Assembly: GCF_009831765.1 (NCBI RefSeq)
Contig: NZ_WSSB01000002.1
Location: 1 to 64,000, forward strand
Source of the DNA: Craterilacuibacter sinensis
GTDB lineage: Bacteria; Pseudomonadota; Gammaproteobacteria; Burkholderiales; Chromobacteriaceae
Reading direction: 5' to 3'
Length of the DNA: 64,000 bases
The notes under the pieces were generated by a model, which was not told the origin of the DNA, did not search any database, and saw only the letters and a program-made list of their open reading frames with translations. Positions 11,397-19,482 of this stretch are shown in pieces (the stretch's first letter is position 1; each line of letters starts with the position of its first letter). Position numbers and translations under genes: made by a program.

Positions 11397-11648
11397 TCAG
11401 GAGACCCTGCGCTTGGCCTGCGAGAGTGCGCTACCAGCAGCAGACTTCGAGGCCGCACAGGTACGACCATCCCTCAGAACAGAGGACGCGGCAGATGCGG
11501 CAGATGCTGATGTTTGCTTTTTAGGTGCACCAACTTGAGATAGGGCACTACCAGCTGCCGTTTTGGAGCTTGCTCCCGTGGAAAAGCTGTTGAGTGTTTT
11601 CGAGGCTGCAGTAGCAGCTTTTGGATTAGTAACTTTTGAATGGCTCAT
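11397..11648 (-). CDS. Small Ser/Ala-rich internally repeated protein
   Basis: An 83-residue protein with a repeated pattern. TAASKTL...SSKTAAGSALSQ is followed about 36 residues later by SAASSVL...ASKSAAGSALSQ, so two roughly 35-40-residue units each end in S-K-x-A-A-G-S-A-L-S-Q. The ATG at 11648 is chosen because AGGAT precedes it; an upstream ATG at 11690 lacks this. No membrane segment or signal peptide is visible. The function is unknown to me. Confidence 0.55.
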   Translation of the reverse strand: MSHSKVTNPKAATAASKTLNSFSTGASSKTAAGSALSQVGAPKKQTSASAASAASSVLRDGRTCAASKSAAGSALSQAKRRVS

Positions 11649-11778
11649 GAGATTATCCTCATATGAAGTGGTTAACGTCTGAGAAGACAACCAATTGCGA
11701 TAACCTCATTCCCGATGTACTCTAGTGATCCCCATCAAAAGAGCGGTTTAAGGTATCAAACGGTATCTTCTTCAGCCA

Positions 11779-11813
11779 CCAAAGGCCAGCCTTTCGCTGG
11801 CCTTTGGTTTTTG
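11779..11813. terminator. Strong hairpin terminator
   Basis: CCAAAGGCCAGC (11779-11790) and GCTGGCCTTTGG (11796-11807) form a perfect 12-bp stem followed by TTTTTG on the plus strand. No plus-strand gene ends just upstream, so it may be a leftover of a lost gene or shield the regulator at 11951 from upstream transcription. Confidence 0.75.
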
Positions 11814-11825
11814 TGTCACGCACCA

Positions 11826-11849
11826 CTAAACACAATATATTGTGCTTAG
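11826..11849. promoter_or_regulatory. 24-bp dyad operator upstream of the XRE gene
   Basis: A perfect 14-bp palindrome CACAATATATTGTG (11831-11844) is extended on both sides by CTAA and TTAG, giving a 24-bp dyad with one mismatched pair. It lies about 100 bases upstream of the XRE-family gene at 11951, as expected for an autoregulatory operator. Confidence 0.55.
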
Positions 11850-11950
11850 TTGATTACGCATTACCAATGCTAGCAACAACACAGCATCTCCTCAACTCTT
11901 CCATGCAAGTTATCCACATCTAGTGCCAAATTTGGCCTATTCTCATCAAT

Positions 11951-12286
11951 ATGACGCCAGAGCTAGAGTCCGAACTCCTGAAAGACAAATCGCATACCGC
12001 GCTATGTGAATATCTTGCTATGAAAATTCGGCGTGAAAGAAGACTACGCGAGGAGACTCAAGAAGAGTTTGCCAAGCGTGCTGGGATTTCCTTGCGCACA
12101 TTCAAACGCCTTGAAGCTGATGGAAAAGCGCATCTAGAGACATTTCTGAAGGCGCTGATTGCCTTGGAGAAAAGCCGAAATTTACAGCTACTCTTTCCTG
12201 TTACCTCAAACCAAACGGGCAGCGAATCACTTGAGGCTCGACTGGTGGCCCTACAGGAAAAGCAAAGAAAGCGTAGAGGCAACTAA
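11951..12286 (+). CDS. XRE-family helix-turn-helix regulator
   Basis: A 111-residue protein with a central HTH (about 34-85): RREETQEEFAKRAGISLRTFKRLEADG-type residues, with E-T-Q-E-E-F-A-K-R-A-G-I-S-L-R-T-F as the two helices. The following ALEKSRNLQLLFP segment resembles HipB-like antitoxins. No HipA-type kinase follows, so it is an orphan regulator or the survivor of a lost toxin-antitoxin module. Codon use is plainer and more AT-rich than in flanking housekeeping genes. Confidence 0.75.
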   Translation: MTPELESELLKDKSHTALCEYLAMKIRRERRLREETQEEFAKRAGISLRTFKRLEADGKAHLETFLKALIALEKSRNLQLLFPVTSNQTGSESLEARLVALQEKQRKRRGN

Positions 12287-12414
12287 GCCCTAGCTTATGG
12301 ATATTGGTGGATAGGTAATCCCTCTTGAAATCAGCGGCGCCCAAAAGTAGCGTTTTTTACTCACAGCAGGAGACCTGCTGGAATTTGATGTTTCTGGAAA
12401 TTCCATTAATTCTT

Positions 12415-12449
12415 CGTTGACGTATTGCCCCCATAGCAATACGTCAACG
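12415..12449. repeat. Perfect 14-bp inverted repeat hairpin
   Basis: CGTTGACGTATTGC (12415-12428) and GCAATACGTCAACG (12436-12449) pair perfectly around the 7-base loop CCCCATA. There is no T run, so it is not a canonical terminator. It lies in the 275-base gap between the XRE gene and the ABM-domain gene, where I see no reading frame. Confidence 0.65.
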
Positions 12450-12561
12450 CCCCCTCCCACGCAGGACCGCTTCTTGCTTAAGATCAACTGCCCCCACATC
12501 CGGGAGCAGCTTCGTCGGCCACCATCCCGGCCAGACGGACGTGATACGCAAGGAGATCCCC

Positions 12562-13116
12562 ATGCCCACCGAACCGCTGACCTTTCTCGTCACCCGCCGC
12601 GTGGACCCTGCGCGGCAGCAGGACTTCACCCGCTGGATGCTGGCCGGCGAAACGCTGGCCGGCGGCTTTGACGGCTTTCTGGGCGCCGGCCTGTTTGCGC
12701 CGCCGCCGGGCGACAACACTTGGCAGATCGTGTTCCGCTTTGCCGATGCCGCCAGTCTTGAACTGTGGATGCACGCACCGGAACGCAGCGACTGGCTGGC
12801 CAGCGGCACCCATCTGGTGCAGCAAAGCGACATACGCTGTGCCAGCGGGCTGGATGGCTGGTTTGTCTCACCCCCGCCGCGCTGGAAACAGGCGGTGGCG
12901 GTGTGGCTGGCGTTTTTTCCGGTGTCGCTGCTGATGAATGCGGTGCTGGGCGAGTGGCTGGCCGGCCTGCCGCTGTTACTGCGGGTGCTGCTGTCTACCC
13001 TGCTGCTCACCCCGCTGATGGTGTGTGTGATCATTCCGTGGGTAACCCGCTTGCTGGCAAACTGGCTGCAGCCCGCCTCCCCGGCATACCCAAGGCAACA
13101 CCCCGGCCTGCCATAA
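12562..13116 (+). CDS. Antibiotic-biosynthesis-monooxygenase-domain membrane protein
   Basis: A 184-residue protein. Residues 1-100 form a dimeric alpha/beta-barrel ABM domain of the kind with LVTRRVDPARQQDFTRWM and WQIVFRFADAASLELWM. It is followed by two hydrophobic helices (about 112-133 and 138-160) anchoring it in the inner membrane. The ATG at 12562 has an AGGAGAT site 5 bases upstream. The family is widespread and poorly characterised; no substrate can be assigned. It is monocistronic as far as can be seen. Confidence 0.75.
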   Translation: MPTEPLTFLVTRRVDPARQQDFTRWMLAGETLAGGFDGFLGAGLFAPPPGDNTWQIVFRFADAASLELWMHAPERSDWLASGTHLVQQSDIRCASGLDGWFVSPPPRWKQAVAVWLAFFPVSLLMNAVLGEWLAGLPLLLRVLLSTLLLTPLMVCVIIPWVTRLLANWLQPASPAYPRQHPGLP

Positions 13117-13398
13117 AAGGCGGGGTGGCCGCTGTATATAGGAGAGGACCGGACTTGCCAGCTGGCGCGGGTGCCGGTTTTGCCCATTCTGGGCCGCCCA
13201 GACGATAAATAGCAGGCAAGCGCAGGGGGCGGAGCAGGTCCATGAAAAGCATCATGGCATACGGACTACTTGTCCGTCCCCTTTCCCCGAGCCGATCGTA
13301 GCGCTACAATCCTCTTCTTTCGCATACTGTCTGCGGCGCATTCTGCACAGCCGGCAAATCTCAAGCACCACTAAAATAGTGGCGATGTCCCAATTACA
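13117..13398. other. Gene-free stretch with one orphan operator-like site
   Basis: No credible gene. The only clear signal is TCGTAGCGCTACAA at 13296-13309, which matches the operator found upstream of the sulfoquinovose genes and is listed separately. Confidence 0.4.
13296..13309. promoter_or_regulatory. Orphan SQ-regulon-type operator
   Basis: TCGTAGCGCTACAA shares 13 of 14 positions with the palindrome TCGTAGC/GCTACGA derived from the other sites of the island. It lies about 430 bases upstream of the DUF2721 gene, with a dispersed repeat copy in between. Confidence 0.45.
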
Positions 13399-13724
13399 CG
13401 TTGGTGTTGATTGCATGCGATGTGCGCTATCAGTGCGTCAGCCACCCATCCCCGTTAGGCTCGCGCCGGCGCAAAAGACGCTGGCGAGGTCTTAAGCTGG
13501 GCTTTGTTTGAGCGATTCGACGATAGCGAATCGCGAGTTGGCCAGCGCCTCGCCAGCGTCTTTTGCGCCGGGGTTTCGCGAGACTTCGGGGGCGCCGGGG
13601 ATGCAAGGGGCCGGGCGCGTCCGGCCCCTGCCCGCATGCCGCGCGGAAGCGGCAAGTAAAAAACTCGTCCGCGCAGCGGACACAAAGTCCAAAACCTATC
13701 TACGCCAACTCGTCACTGGGACAT
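13399..13724. repeat. Structured dispersed repeat, copy 1 (~326 bp)
   Basis: This segment aligns over its whole length with 35170-35499. It contains a perfect 24-bp outer hairpin (13466-13489 with 13548-13571) and a partly decayed inner hairpin (13496-13519 with 13527-13546). Small stem-loops follow at 13606-13629 (AGGGGCCGG/CCGGCCCCT), GCCGC/GCGGC and GTCCGC/GCGGAC. It ends at ACTCGTCACTGGGACA. No coding capacity is conserved between copies. Confidence 0.85.
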
Positions 13725-13734
13725 AGCCAAAATA

Positions 13735-14130
13735 ATGATGGAATTAGCCACACCGGGCTTCCTGTTCCCTGCCTTGTGCATGCTGCTGATTGCCTATACC
13801 AACCGCTTTCTGGCACTGGCCGGCATCATTCGCAACCTGTGCAAAGACTACCAGAGCACCCGGGACCGCAAGATCATCCTGCAGATCAGCAGCCTGCGCC
13901 GCCGGCTGCGCCTGACGCAATACATGCAGCTTTGCGGCATGGCCGCACTGCTGGGCTGCGTGCTGGCGCTGCTCGGCATCCTGATGCAGTGGTCGCACTA
14001 TGCCTATTACAGTTTCAGCGCCAGTATCAGCCTGATGCTGGTATCGCTCTTGCTGTCGCTATACGAGCTGAAGCTTTCCTCCGATGCGCTGAATATCCTG
14101 CTGGCCGGCTTGCTGGAGCAAAGAGGCTGA
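13735..14130 (+). CDS. DUF2721 family inner-membrane protein
   Basis: A 131-residue protein with three hydrophobic segments (about 5-30, 62-85, 90-112). The opening ATPGFLFPALCMLLIAYTNR and the LSLYELKLSSDALNI end are typical of the DUF2721 membrane family. The function is unknown. It begins 11 bases after a dispersed repeat copy, so its promoter must lie inside or beyond that element. Confidence 0.75.
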   Translation: MMELATPGFLFPALCMLLIAYTNRFLALAGIIRNLCKDYQSTRDRKIILQISSLRRRLRLTQYMQLCGMAALLGCVLALLGILMQWSHYAYYSFSASISLMLVSLLLSLYELKLSSDALNILLAGLLEQRG

Positions 14131-14138
14131 CTGCGTGC

Positions 14139-14903
14139 TTATGCCAGCATCGCAAGCCCGCTCCCCAGCAGCAGCAAGGCGACCAGCCGCCGTAGTCCCG
14201 GCCCTTTGCTGGCCGCACCCCGATGCAGGCCAAGCCGGCTTGCGCCCCAATAGACCGGCAACAAGAACAGGGTTGGCAGCAGCAAGTCGGGGTTAAAGAC
14301 GCCACCTGGCACCGAAACCAGCAAGCGCAGCAGGCCGCAGCCAGCAAAAACCAGCATCAGCGTGTCGCGCACACGCTCCGCGGGCAAGCCCAGCTGGTAG
14401 AACAGCAGCACCAGCGGCGGGCCGGCGGTCGCAAACAGCCCGCCCATCAGACCGGACAGCGCGCCGCAACCCAGCTTGACCCAGCGCTTGCCGGCCAATG
14501 TAGCCAGTGGTGGCGGCCACAATATGGTCAGACTGGATAGCACCACCACCAGACCCAGCAATTTTCCCAGCCAGTAGATGGCATCGCCGGACAGCGCGCC
14601 AAGCAGCCACAAGCCGAGCGGCACCATGGGCAAGGCCGGCAAAACACCCCATGCGAACAAGCGCCAGTCCGGTGCCAGCCGGCCGCGCCAAAGCAGCAGC
14701 AGGGCACCGGCCAGTGTGAGGCTGTTCACCAGCTGCGATGCATCGGCAATGCTTAGCAGCCCCAACTGGGTCGACAGGGCTAGCAGTACCAGACCGAATG
14801 CAAAGCCGGTCAATGACTGCAAATAGGCCGCCAAGGCAACAACGGCTGCTAGCAAGCCGCCCTGTATCACGCTTGCCAATGGCCAGGCCAGTAAAGCGCT
14901 CAT
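14139..14903 (-). CDS. TauE/SafE family permease (first copy)
   Basis: A 254-residue protein with seven to eight hydrophobic helices of the TauE/SafE (DUF81) family, implicated in export of sulfite and organosulfonates. Both family repeats are visible: LQSLTGFAFGLVLLAL near 30 and ALSGLMGGLFATAGPPLVL near 150. It is divergent from the porin gene, and the shared promoter region carries the SQ-island operators, so it may belong to that regulon. The alternative is an unrelated permease. Confidence 0.75.
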   Translation of the reverse strand: MSALLAWPLASVIQGGLLAAVVALAAYLQSLTGFAFGLVLLALSTQLGLLSIADASQLVNSLTLAGALLLLWRGRLAPDWRLFAWGVLPALPMVPLGLWLLGALSGDAIYWLGKLLGLVVVLSSLTILWPPPLATLAGKRWVKLGCGALSGLMGGLFATAGPPLVLLFYQLGLPAERVRDTLMLVFAGCGLLRLLVSVPGGVFNPDLLLPTLFLLPVYWGASRLGLHRGAASKGPGLRRLVALLLLGSGLAMLA

Positions 14904-15004
14904 TCTTCCTGTTCCCCGTTCTTCAGATAGATACCCGATCTGCCCCTGTTTTTGATCCAGATCAGCAAACCCGCCGTTTATGCCCGCGATATGGCATTCA
15001 ACAT

Positions 15005-15015
15005 TTGCAGCGCTA
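15005..15015. promoter_or_regulatory. SQ-regulon operator, upstream member at the porin promoter
   Basis: GCAGCGCTACT carries an AGCGCTA core (15009-15015). Its centre lies 25 bases from the perfect palindrome at 15028-15045. TTGCAG at 15005 could be a -35 element with AATAAT at 15028 as -10. Confidence 0.5.
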
Positions 15016-15027
15016 CTATAAAACCAT

Positions 15028-15045
15028 AATAATAGCGCTATTATT
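15028..15045. promoter_or_regulatory. SQ-regulon operator, perfect 18-bp palindrome
   Basis: AATAATAGCGCTATTATT is a perfect palindrome with a central CG, as usual for LacI-family operators. It overlaps the presumed -10 region of the porin gene starting at 15089. Related sites precede the other transcription units of the island. Confidence 0.75.
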
Positions 15046-15088
15046 TTTTAAGTCATCCATCCTGACATACCAACTAAAGGACTGCATC

Positions 15089-15787
15089 ATGAATAAGACC
15101 CTGATCGCCACCTTGCTGGCTATCGCTTGTGGCAGCGCCGGCGCCGCCGAACTCGACCTGCGCACCGGTTACGATACCGGGATGGACAAGTGGTTTTCGC
15201 GCGCCCTGATCGGCCACCAGTGGAGCTCCGGCATCGGCGGCTGGACTGAACTCACGGCAAACCAGAGCTCCGGCTCCGATGAAGGCTACGACAGCTTCAC
15301 CGCCGGTGATAACGAGGCGGGTGTTTATTACAACTACAAGCTGAACGACCAGCTGTCGCTGGTTCCCGGCGTCGCCCATGTATGGAACAGCAATGGCTCC
15401 GAGACCCGCCCCTATATGGAACTGCGCTGGAAGCTGAGCGAAACGCTCTCGATCAACCCGCGCTACCGCTACCAGCAGGGCCACATCGACACCAATAGCG
15501 CGAACGAAAAGGTCAAGGCGCACAACTACTCGATCTGGGCAACCTGGAAAGCCAATGACCACGTCCACTTCTCGCTCAACCCGGAATACACCAAGCGCGT
15601 GTCCGGCCCTGACTTCAACAAGTTTACCGGCGATGACATGTTCGAACTGGGCCTGCAGACCCGTCTCGTCAGCGTCAGCAAGGACTTCACCCCGTATTTC
15701 GACATCCGCTATGTCGACAAGGGCGACAAGAAAGGCCAGGAAGTGAACCGTACCTGGGTACGTGTCGGGGTCAAGATTCCGCTGTAA
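15089..15787 (+). CDS. KdgM/OmpL-type outer-membrane porin
   Basis: A 232-residue protein with signal peptide MNKTLIATLLAIACGSAGAA and an all-beta mature part made of alternating strands such as AGVYYNYKLNDQLSLVPGVAH and TLSINPRYRYQ. It ends in a typical outer-membrane terminus (RTWVRVGVKIPL). It resembles the small monomeric KdgM-family porins that pass acidic sugars. The E. coli sulfoquinovose cluster carries a member, OmpL. AAAGG precedes the ATG. By context I infer uptake of sulfoquinovose or its glyceride. Confidence 0.8.
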   Translation: MNKTLIATLLAIACGSAGAAELDLRTGYDTGMDKWFSRALIGHQWSSGIGGWTELTANQSSGSDEGYDSFTAGDNEAGVYYNYKLNDQLSLVPGVAHVWNSNGSETRPYMELRWKLSETLSINPRYRYQQGHIDTNSANEKVKAHNYSIWATWKANDHVHFSLNPEYTKRVSGPDFNKFTGDDMFELGLQTRLVSVSKDFTPYFDIRYVDKGDKKGQEVNRTWVRVGVKIPL

Positions 15788-15823
15788 GCCACGGCTACAG
15801 CCTTATGCCTGAAATTGCATGAC

Positions 15824-15853
15824 AAGGGCGGCAGGTCTCCTGCCGCCCTTTAT
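15824..15853 (+). terminator. Terminator after the porin gene
   Basis: AAGGGCGGCAG (15824-15834) and CTGCCGCCCTT (15840-15850) form a perfect 11-bp stem ending in TTATT. It separates the porin transcript from the catabolic operon. Confidence 0.8.
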
Positions 15854-15928
15854 TATGCCTGTCGGCAAGAGCGGCCGGCCGTTGCCTGCCACGTGATATT
15901 GCACAGACGGTAATGCTTGCATCGCCAT

Positions 15929-15946
15929 ATTCGTAGCGCTATTATT
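15929..15946. promoter_or_regulatory. SQ-regulon operator before the catabolic operon
   Basis: ATTCGTAGCGCTATTATT keeps the TAGCGCTA core (15934-15941) and the full right half of the palindrome at 15028. A weaker second site, TCGCAACGCTGCGA (15965-15978), follows 34 bases downstream, just before the dehydratase start at 16004. Confidence 0.7.
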
Positions 15947-16003
15947 GAGGCATCAAAAAATACATCGCAACGCTGCGAAAGCAGATACCGAGGAATTCAT
16001 AGC

Positions 16004-17740
16004 ATGTCGGAAAAGAAAGAACTGAGCGAACTGCGCAGCCAGCGCTGGTATGCGCCCAACAGCATTCGTGCCTTTGCCCACCGCCAGCGTACCCAGCAAA
16101 TGGGGATGCGCCGCGACGAGTTCATGAACAAGCCGGTGATCGGCATCATCAACACCTGGAGCGATATGTCTCCTTGCCACTCGCACCTGCGCGAGCGGGC
16201 CGAGGCGGTGAAGCGCGCGGTATGGGCGGCAGGCGGCTATCCGGTCGAACTGCCGGCACTGTCGGTAGGCGAGGTGCTGGTCAAGCCGACCACCATGCTG
16301 TATCGCAATTTCCTGGCGATGGAAACCGAAGAATTGCTGCGCTCGCATCCGATTGATGGTGCCGTGCTGCTGGGCGGTTGCGACAAGTCGACGCCAGCGA
16401 TGCTGATGGGCGCCATCAGCATGGATATTCCGATGCTGTTCTGCCCGGCCGGCCCGATGTCGAACGGCAAATGGCGCGGCACCACCACCGGCGCCGGCAC
16501 CCATACCAAGAAGTACTGGGACGAGCTGCGTCTGGGCAATATCACCCAGCATGACTGGGTCGACCTCGAAGGCGCGATGACCCGCTCGATCGGCACCTGC
16601 AACACCATGGGTACCGCCTCGACCATGACCTCGATCGCCGATGCGATCGGTTTCATGCTGCCGGGCGCATCCAGCATTCCGGCTGCCGACAGCCGTCACC
16701 CGCAAATGGCTTCCGCCTGCGGCACCCGCATCGTCGAAATGGTGTGGGAAGACCGCAAGCCGTCCAAGTGGCTGACCCGCGAACACTTCCTCAACGGCGT
16801 CGCGGTCTACATGGCGCTTGGTGGCTCGACCAACGCCGCGATCCACCTGATCGCGATGGCCCGCCGCGCCGGTGTCGAGCTGACACTGGACGATATGGCC
16901 GAAATGGCGACCAAGGTGCCGGTACTGGCCAACCTGTTCCCCTCCGGCGACAAGCTGATGGAAGACTTCTTCTTTGCCGGCGGCCTGCTGGCACAGATGA
17001 AGAAAATCGAGCAGTTCCTGCACACCGACTGTGCCGGCGTTTCCGGCAAGCCGCTGAAAGAGCTGCTGGCCGATGCCAACTGCTACGACGACGAAACCAT
17101 CCGCGGCCTGGACAACCCGGTTGTTGCCCTGGAAAAAGGCGCCACGCTGGCCGTGCTGCGCGGCAACCTCGCGCCGCGTGGTGCGGTGATGAAGTCTTCG
17201 GCTGCCAACCCGAAGTTCCGCAAACATGTCGGCCCGGCGCTGGTGTTTGATACCCATCAGGAACTGTCCGACCGCATCGATGACCCGAATCTGGATGTGA
17301 CCGAAGACACCGTAGTGATCCTGCGTAACGCAGGTCCGGTTGGTGCGCCAGGCATGCCGGAATGGGGCAACCTGCCTATCCCGAAGAAGCTGCTGGAAAA
17401 AGGCGTGCGCGATATGGTGCGCATGACCGATGCGCGCATGAGCGGCACCCACTACGGCAGCTGCATCCTGCACGTCACACCGGAAGCTGCAATCGGTGGC
17501 CCGCTGGCACTGGTGCGCACCGGTGACCTGATCGAGCTGGATATTGCCGCAGGCTCGCTGAACATGATCGTCGACGACGAAGAGCTGGAGCGCCGCCGCA
17601 CCGAGTTCAAGCCGGTTCACCACCAGTACGCCCGCTCGTTCGCTGCGCTGTATCAGCAACACGTGACCCAGGCTGACGAAGGCTGCGACTTCGATTTCCT
17701 GCAGTCGCCATCCGCTGTGCGCGAACCCGACATTTTCTGA
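16004..17740 (+). CDS. IlvD/Edd family dehydratase, probable 6-deoxy-6-sulfogluconate dehydratase
   Basis: A 578-residue Fe-S dehydratase of the IlvD/Edd family. Three cysteines expected to bind the cluster are in SPCHSH, GGCDKSTPA and GTCNTMGTAS. The metal site and the closing ARMSGTHYGS-type motif are intact. The family includes xylonate, gluconate and sulfogluconate dehydratases, and sequence alone does not separate them. The neighbours (sulfoquinovosidase, lactonase, KDG-type aldolase) point to 6-deoxy-6-sulfogluconate to KDSG. Start MSEKKELSELRSQRW is preceded by a GAGGAA site. Confidence 0.8.
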   Translation: MSEKKELSELRSQRWYAPNSIRAFAHRQRTQQMGMRRDEFMNKPVIGIINTWSDMSPCHSHLRERAEAVKRAVWAAGGYPVELPALSVGEVLVKPTTMLYRNFLAMETEELLRSHPIDGAVLLGGCDKSTPAMLMGAISMDIPMLFCPAGPMSNGKWRGTTTGAGTHTKKYWDELRLGNITQHDWVDLEGAMTRSIGTCNTMGTASTMTSIADAIGFMLPGASSIPAADSRHPQMASACGTRIVEMVWEDRKPSKWLTREHFLNGVAVYMALGGSTNAAIHLIAMARRAGVELTLDDMAEMATKVPVLANLFPSGDKLMEDFFFAGGLLAQMKKIEQFLHTDCAGVSGKPLKELLADANCYDDETIRGLDNPVVALEKGATLAVLRGNLAPRGAVMKSSAANPKFRKHVGPALVFDTHQELSDRIDDPNLDVTEDTVVILRNAGPVGAPGMPEWGNLPIPKKLLEKGVRDMVRMTDARMSGTHYGSCILHVTPEAAIGGPLALVRTGDLIELDIAAGSLNMIVDDEELERRRTEFKPVHHQYARSFAALYQQHVTQADEGCDFDFLQSPSAVREPDIF

Positions 17741-17753
17741 TTTGGAGAGACTG

Positions 17754-18575
17754 ATGAACCTTCCCCTTAACCAATTCAAGGCCTGGATGCAAGAACGCCG
17801 CAAGCCGGTTCCGCTGGGCACCTGGATGATGACCCACAGCGCACAGGTATCCGAAGCGATGGGTTTTGCCGGTTTCGACTTCCTGGTGCTCGACATGGAA
17901 CACGTACCGGTCGATTCGGCCGATGCGGTCACCATCATGCGCGCACTGGAAGGCACGCCGACCAAGGGTGGCCAGATTGTGGTCCGTCTGCCGTGGAACG
18001 ACCCTATCATCGTCAAACGCTTGCTGGACGGCGGTGCAACCACGCTGATGTTCCCGTTCATCCAGAATGCAGATGAAGCACGTAGCGCGGTCGCATCGAC
18101 CCGTTACCCGCTGGATGGCAATGGCGGCACCCGCGGCTGCGCCGCAGTGCACCGCGCCAGCCGCTATGGCGCGATCCCCAACTACCTGAAAACAGCCAAC
18201 GATTCGGTTTGCACCATCATGCAGATCGAAACACCTGAAGCATTGGCTAACATTCCTGCCATCGCGGCGGTTGAAGGCGTGGATGCCGTCTTTATCGGCC
18301 CGGGCGACCTGTCGGCCAATATGGGCTATCTGGGCAACATCGCCAATGAAGATGTGCGTCACGCGCTCAAGACCGGTGTGGATGCGGTACACGCGGCAGG
18401 CAAGCCATGCGGCATCGTACTGGGCAACCCGGAAATGGTGCGTTGGGCGATCGAACTGGGTTACGACTTTGTTGCCATCGGTTCCGACATGAGCATGTTG
18501 CTGGCCCGTGCCAAAGAGCAGATCGCTGCCGTACGCGGCGAAAAGCAGCAACAAGCTGCCGGCGGGGTGTACTAA
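17754..18575 (+). CDS. HpcH/HpaI class II aldolase, probable KDSG aldolase
   Basis: A 273-residue metal-dependent aldolase that would cleave 2-keto-3,6-dideoxy-6-sulfogluconate to pyruvate and sulfolactaldehyde. Family catalytic features are present: His in DMEHVPVD (about 42), Arg in VVRLPWND, Glu in QIETPEAL and Asp in IGPGDLSANMG, the last two being metal ligands. The ATG at 17754 follows GGAGA and lies 13 bases after the dehydratase stop. Substrate identity comes from context; hydroxy-ketoacid aldolases for aromatics look alike. Confidence 0.8.
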   Translation: MNLPLNQFKAWMQERRKPVPLGTWMMTHSAQVSEAMGFAGFDFLVLDMEHVPVDSADAVTIMRALEGTPTKGGQIVVRLPWNDPIIVKRLLDGGATTLMFPFIQNADEARSAVASTRYPLDGNGGTRGCAAVHRASRYGAIPNYLKTANDSVCTIMQIETPEALANIPAIAAVEGVDAVFIGPGDLSANMGYLGNIANEDVRHALKTGVDAVHAAGKPCGIVLGNPEMVRWAIELGYDFVAIGSDMSMLLARAKEQIAAVRGEKQQQAAGGVY

Positions 18576-18579
18576 GAAC

Positions 18580-19482
18580 ATGACGCCCGCGCTGACCACC
18601 CTTAAAAATGGCGACCTTGAAGTCTGCTTGTGCCCGTCGCTCGGCGGCGGGCTGGCGGGTTTCAGCGCGGCCGGCATCCCGCTGCTGCGTGAATGGAATG
18701 GCGAGGCCAGCGTACGCCGCATGGCCAGCTATCCGCTGATTCCCTACTCCAACCGCATCGCCAACGGCCGCTTCGATTTTGGCGGCAAGGCACAGTCGCT
18801 GCGGCTGAACTTCGGCGACCATCCCCATCCGCTGCATGGCCTGGGCTGGCAGCGCGAGTGGACGCTGGAGCAGACCGCGGATGCCTCCGCCATCATGCGC
18901 CTGGCACACCGCCCCGAACAGGATGGTGCCGATGACTGGCCCTGGGCATTTGATGCGACACAGACCTTCACCCTGACCGCCAGCAGCCTGACGGTCACGC
19001 TGGCCTACCATAACCTTGCCGACAGCGTGGTGCCGGTCGGGCTGGGCTGGCATCCCTTCTTCCCGCGCACGCTGGATGGACGGGACGCGACACTGGAATT
19101 CAGCGCCGACGGTGTATGGAAGATGGACGAACATGCCCTGCCGTGCGCCCTGGAGGCCATACCGGCCAAATGGGACTACCGGCAAGCCCGCCCTCTGGGC
19201 CAGCCGGGTCTGGATAACTGCTTCGCGATGTGGCACGGCGAAGCACGCATCGCATGGCCAGGCAGCAACATGGCCATCCGCATGAGCGCCAGCGAAGAGC
19301 TGGGACACCTGGTGGTGTTCACCCCGGCAGCGCCGGCGGACTTTTTCGCGGTCGAGCCGGTCAGCCATGCCAACAATGCCATCAATATGAGCAACCCTGC
19401 CATTCATGGCATCAAGGAAATCGCCGCAGGCGCAACACTCGAAGTCACGATGCGCCTGACTATAGAAAGGAATGCAGCATGA
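18580..19482 (+). CDS. Aldose-1-epimerase-like protein, probable sulfoquinovose mutarotase
   Basis: A 300-residue galactose-mutarotase-fold protein. It has the substrate-binding stretch YPLIPYSNRIANGRF, the catalytic-histidine region HPLHGLGWQREW (about 88-99), and GLGWHPFFPRTLDG. It would interconvert the anomers of sulfoquinovose released by the sulfoquinovosidase, supplying the dehydrogenase. It starts 4 bases after the aldolase stop and its stop overlaps the lactonase start (ATGA), so it is firmly in the operon. Confidence 0.8.
   Translation: MTPALTTLKNGDLEVCLCPSLGGGLAGFSAAGIPLLREWNGEASVRRMASYPLIPYSNRIANGRFDFGGKAQSLRLNFGDHPHPLHGLGWQREWTLEQTADASAIMRLAHRPEQDGADDWPWAFDATQTFTLTASSLTVTLAYHNLADSVVPVGLGWHPFFPRTLDGRDATLEFSADGVWKMDEHALPCALEAIPAKWDYRQARPLGQPGLDNCFAMWHGEARIAWPGSNMAIRMSASEELGHLVVFTPAAPADFFAVEPVSHANNAINMSNPAIHGIKEIAAGATLEVTMRLTIERNAA

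Noticed and set aside
15953-18061. A 702-codon open frame on the minus strand opposite the dehydratase and aldolase genes.
   Set aside because: The plus-strand genes have catalytic motifs, ribosome sites and tight operon spacing. The minus frame has none.
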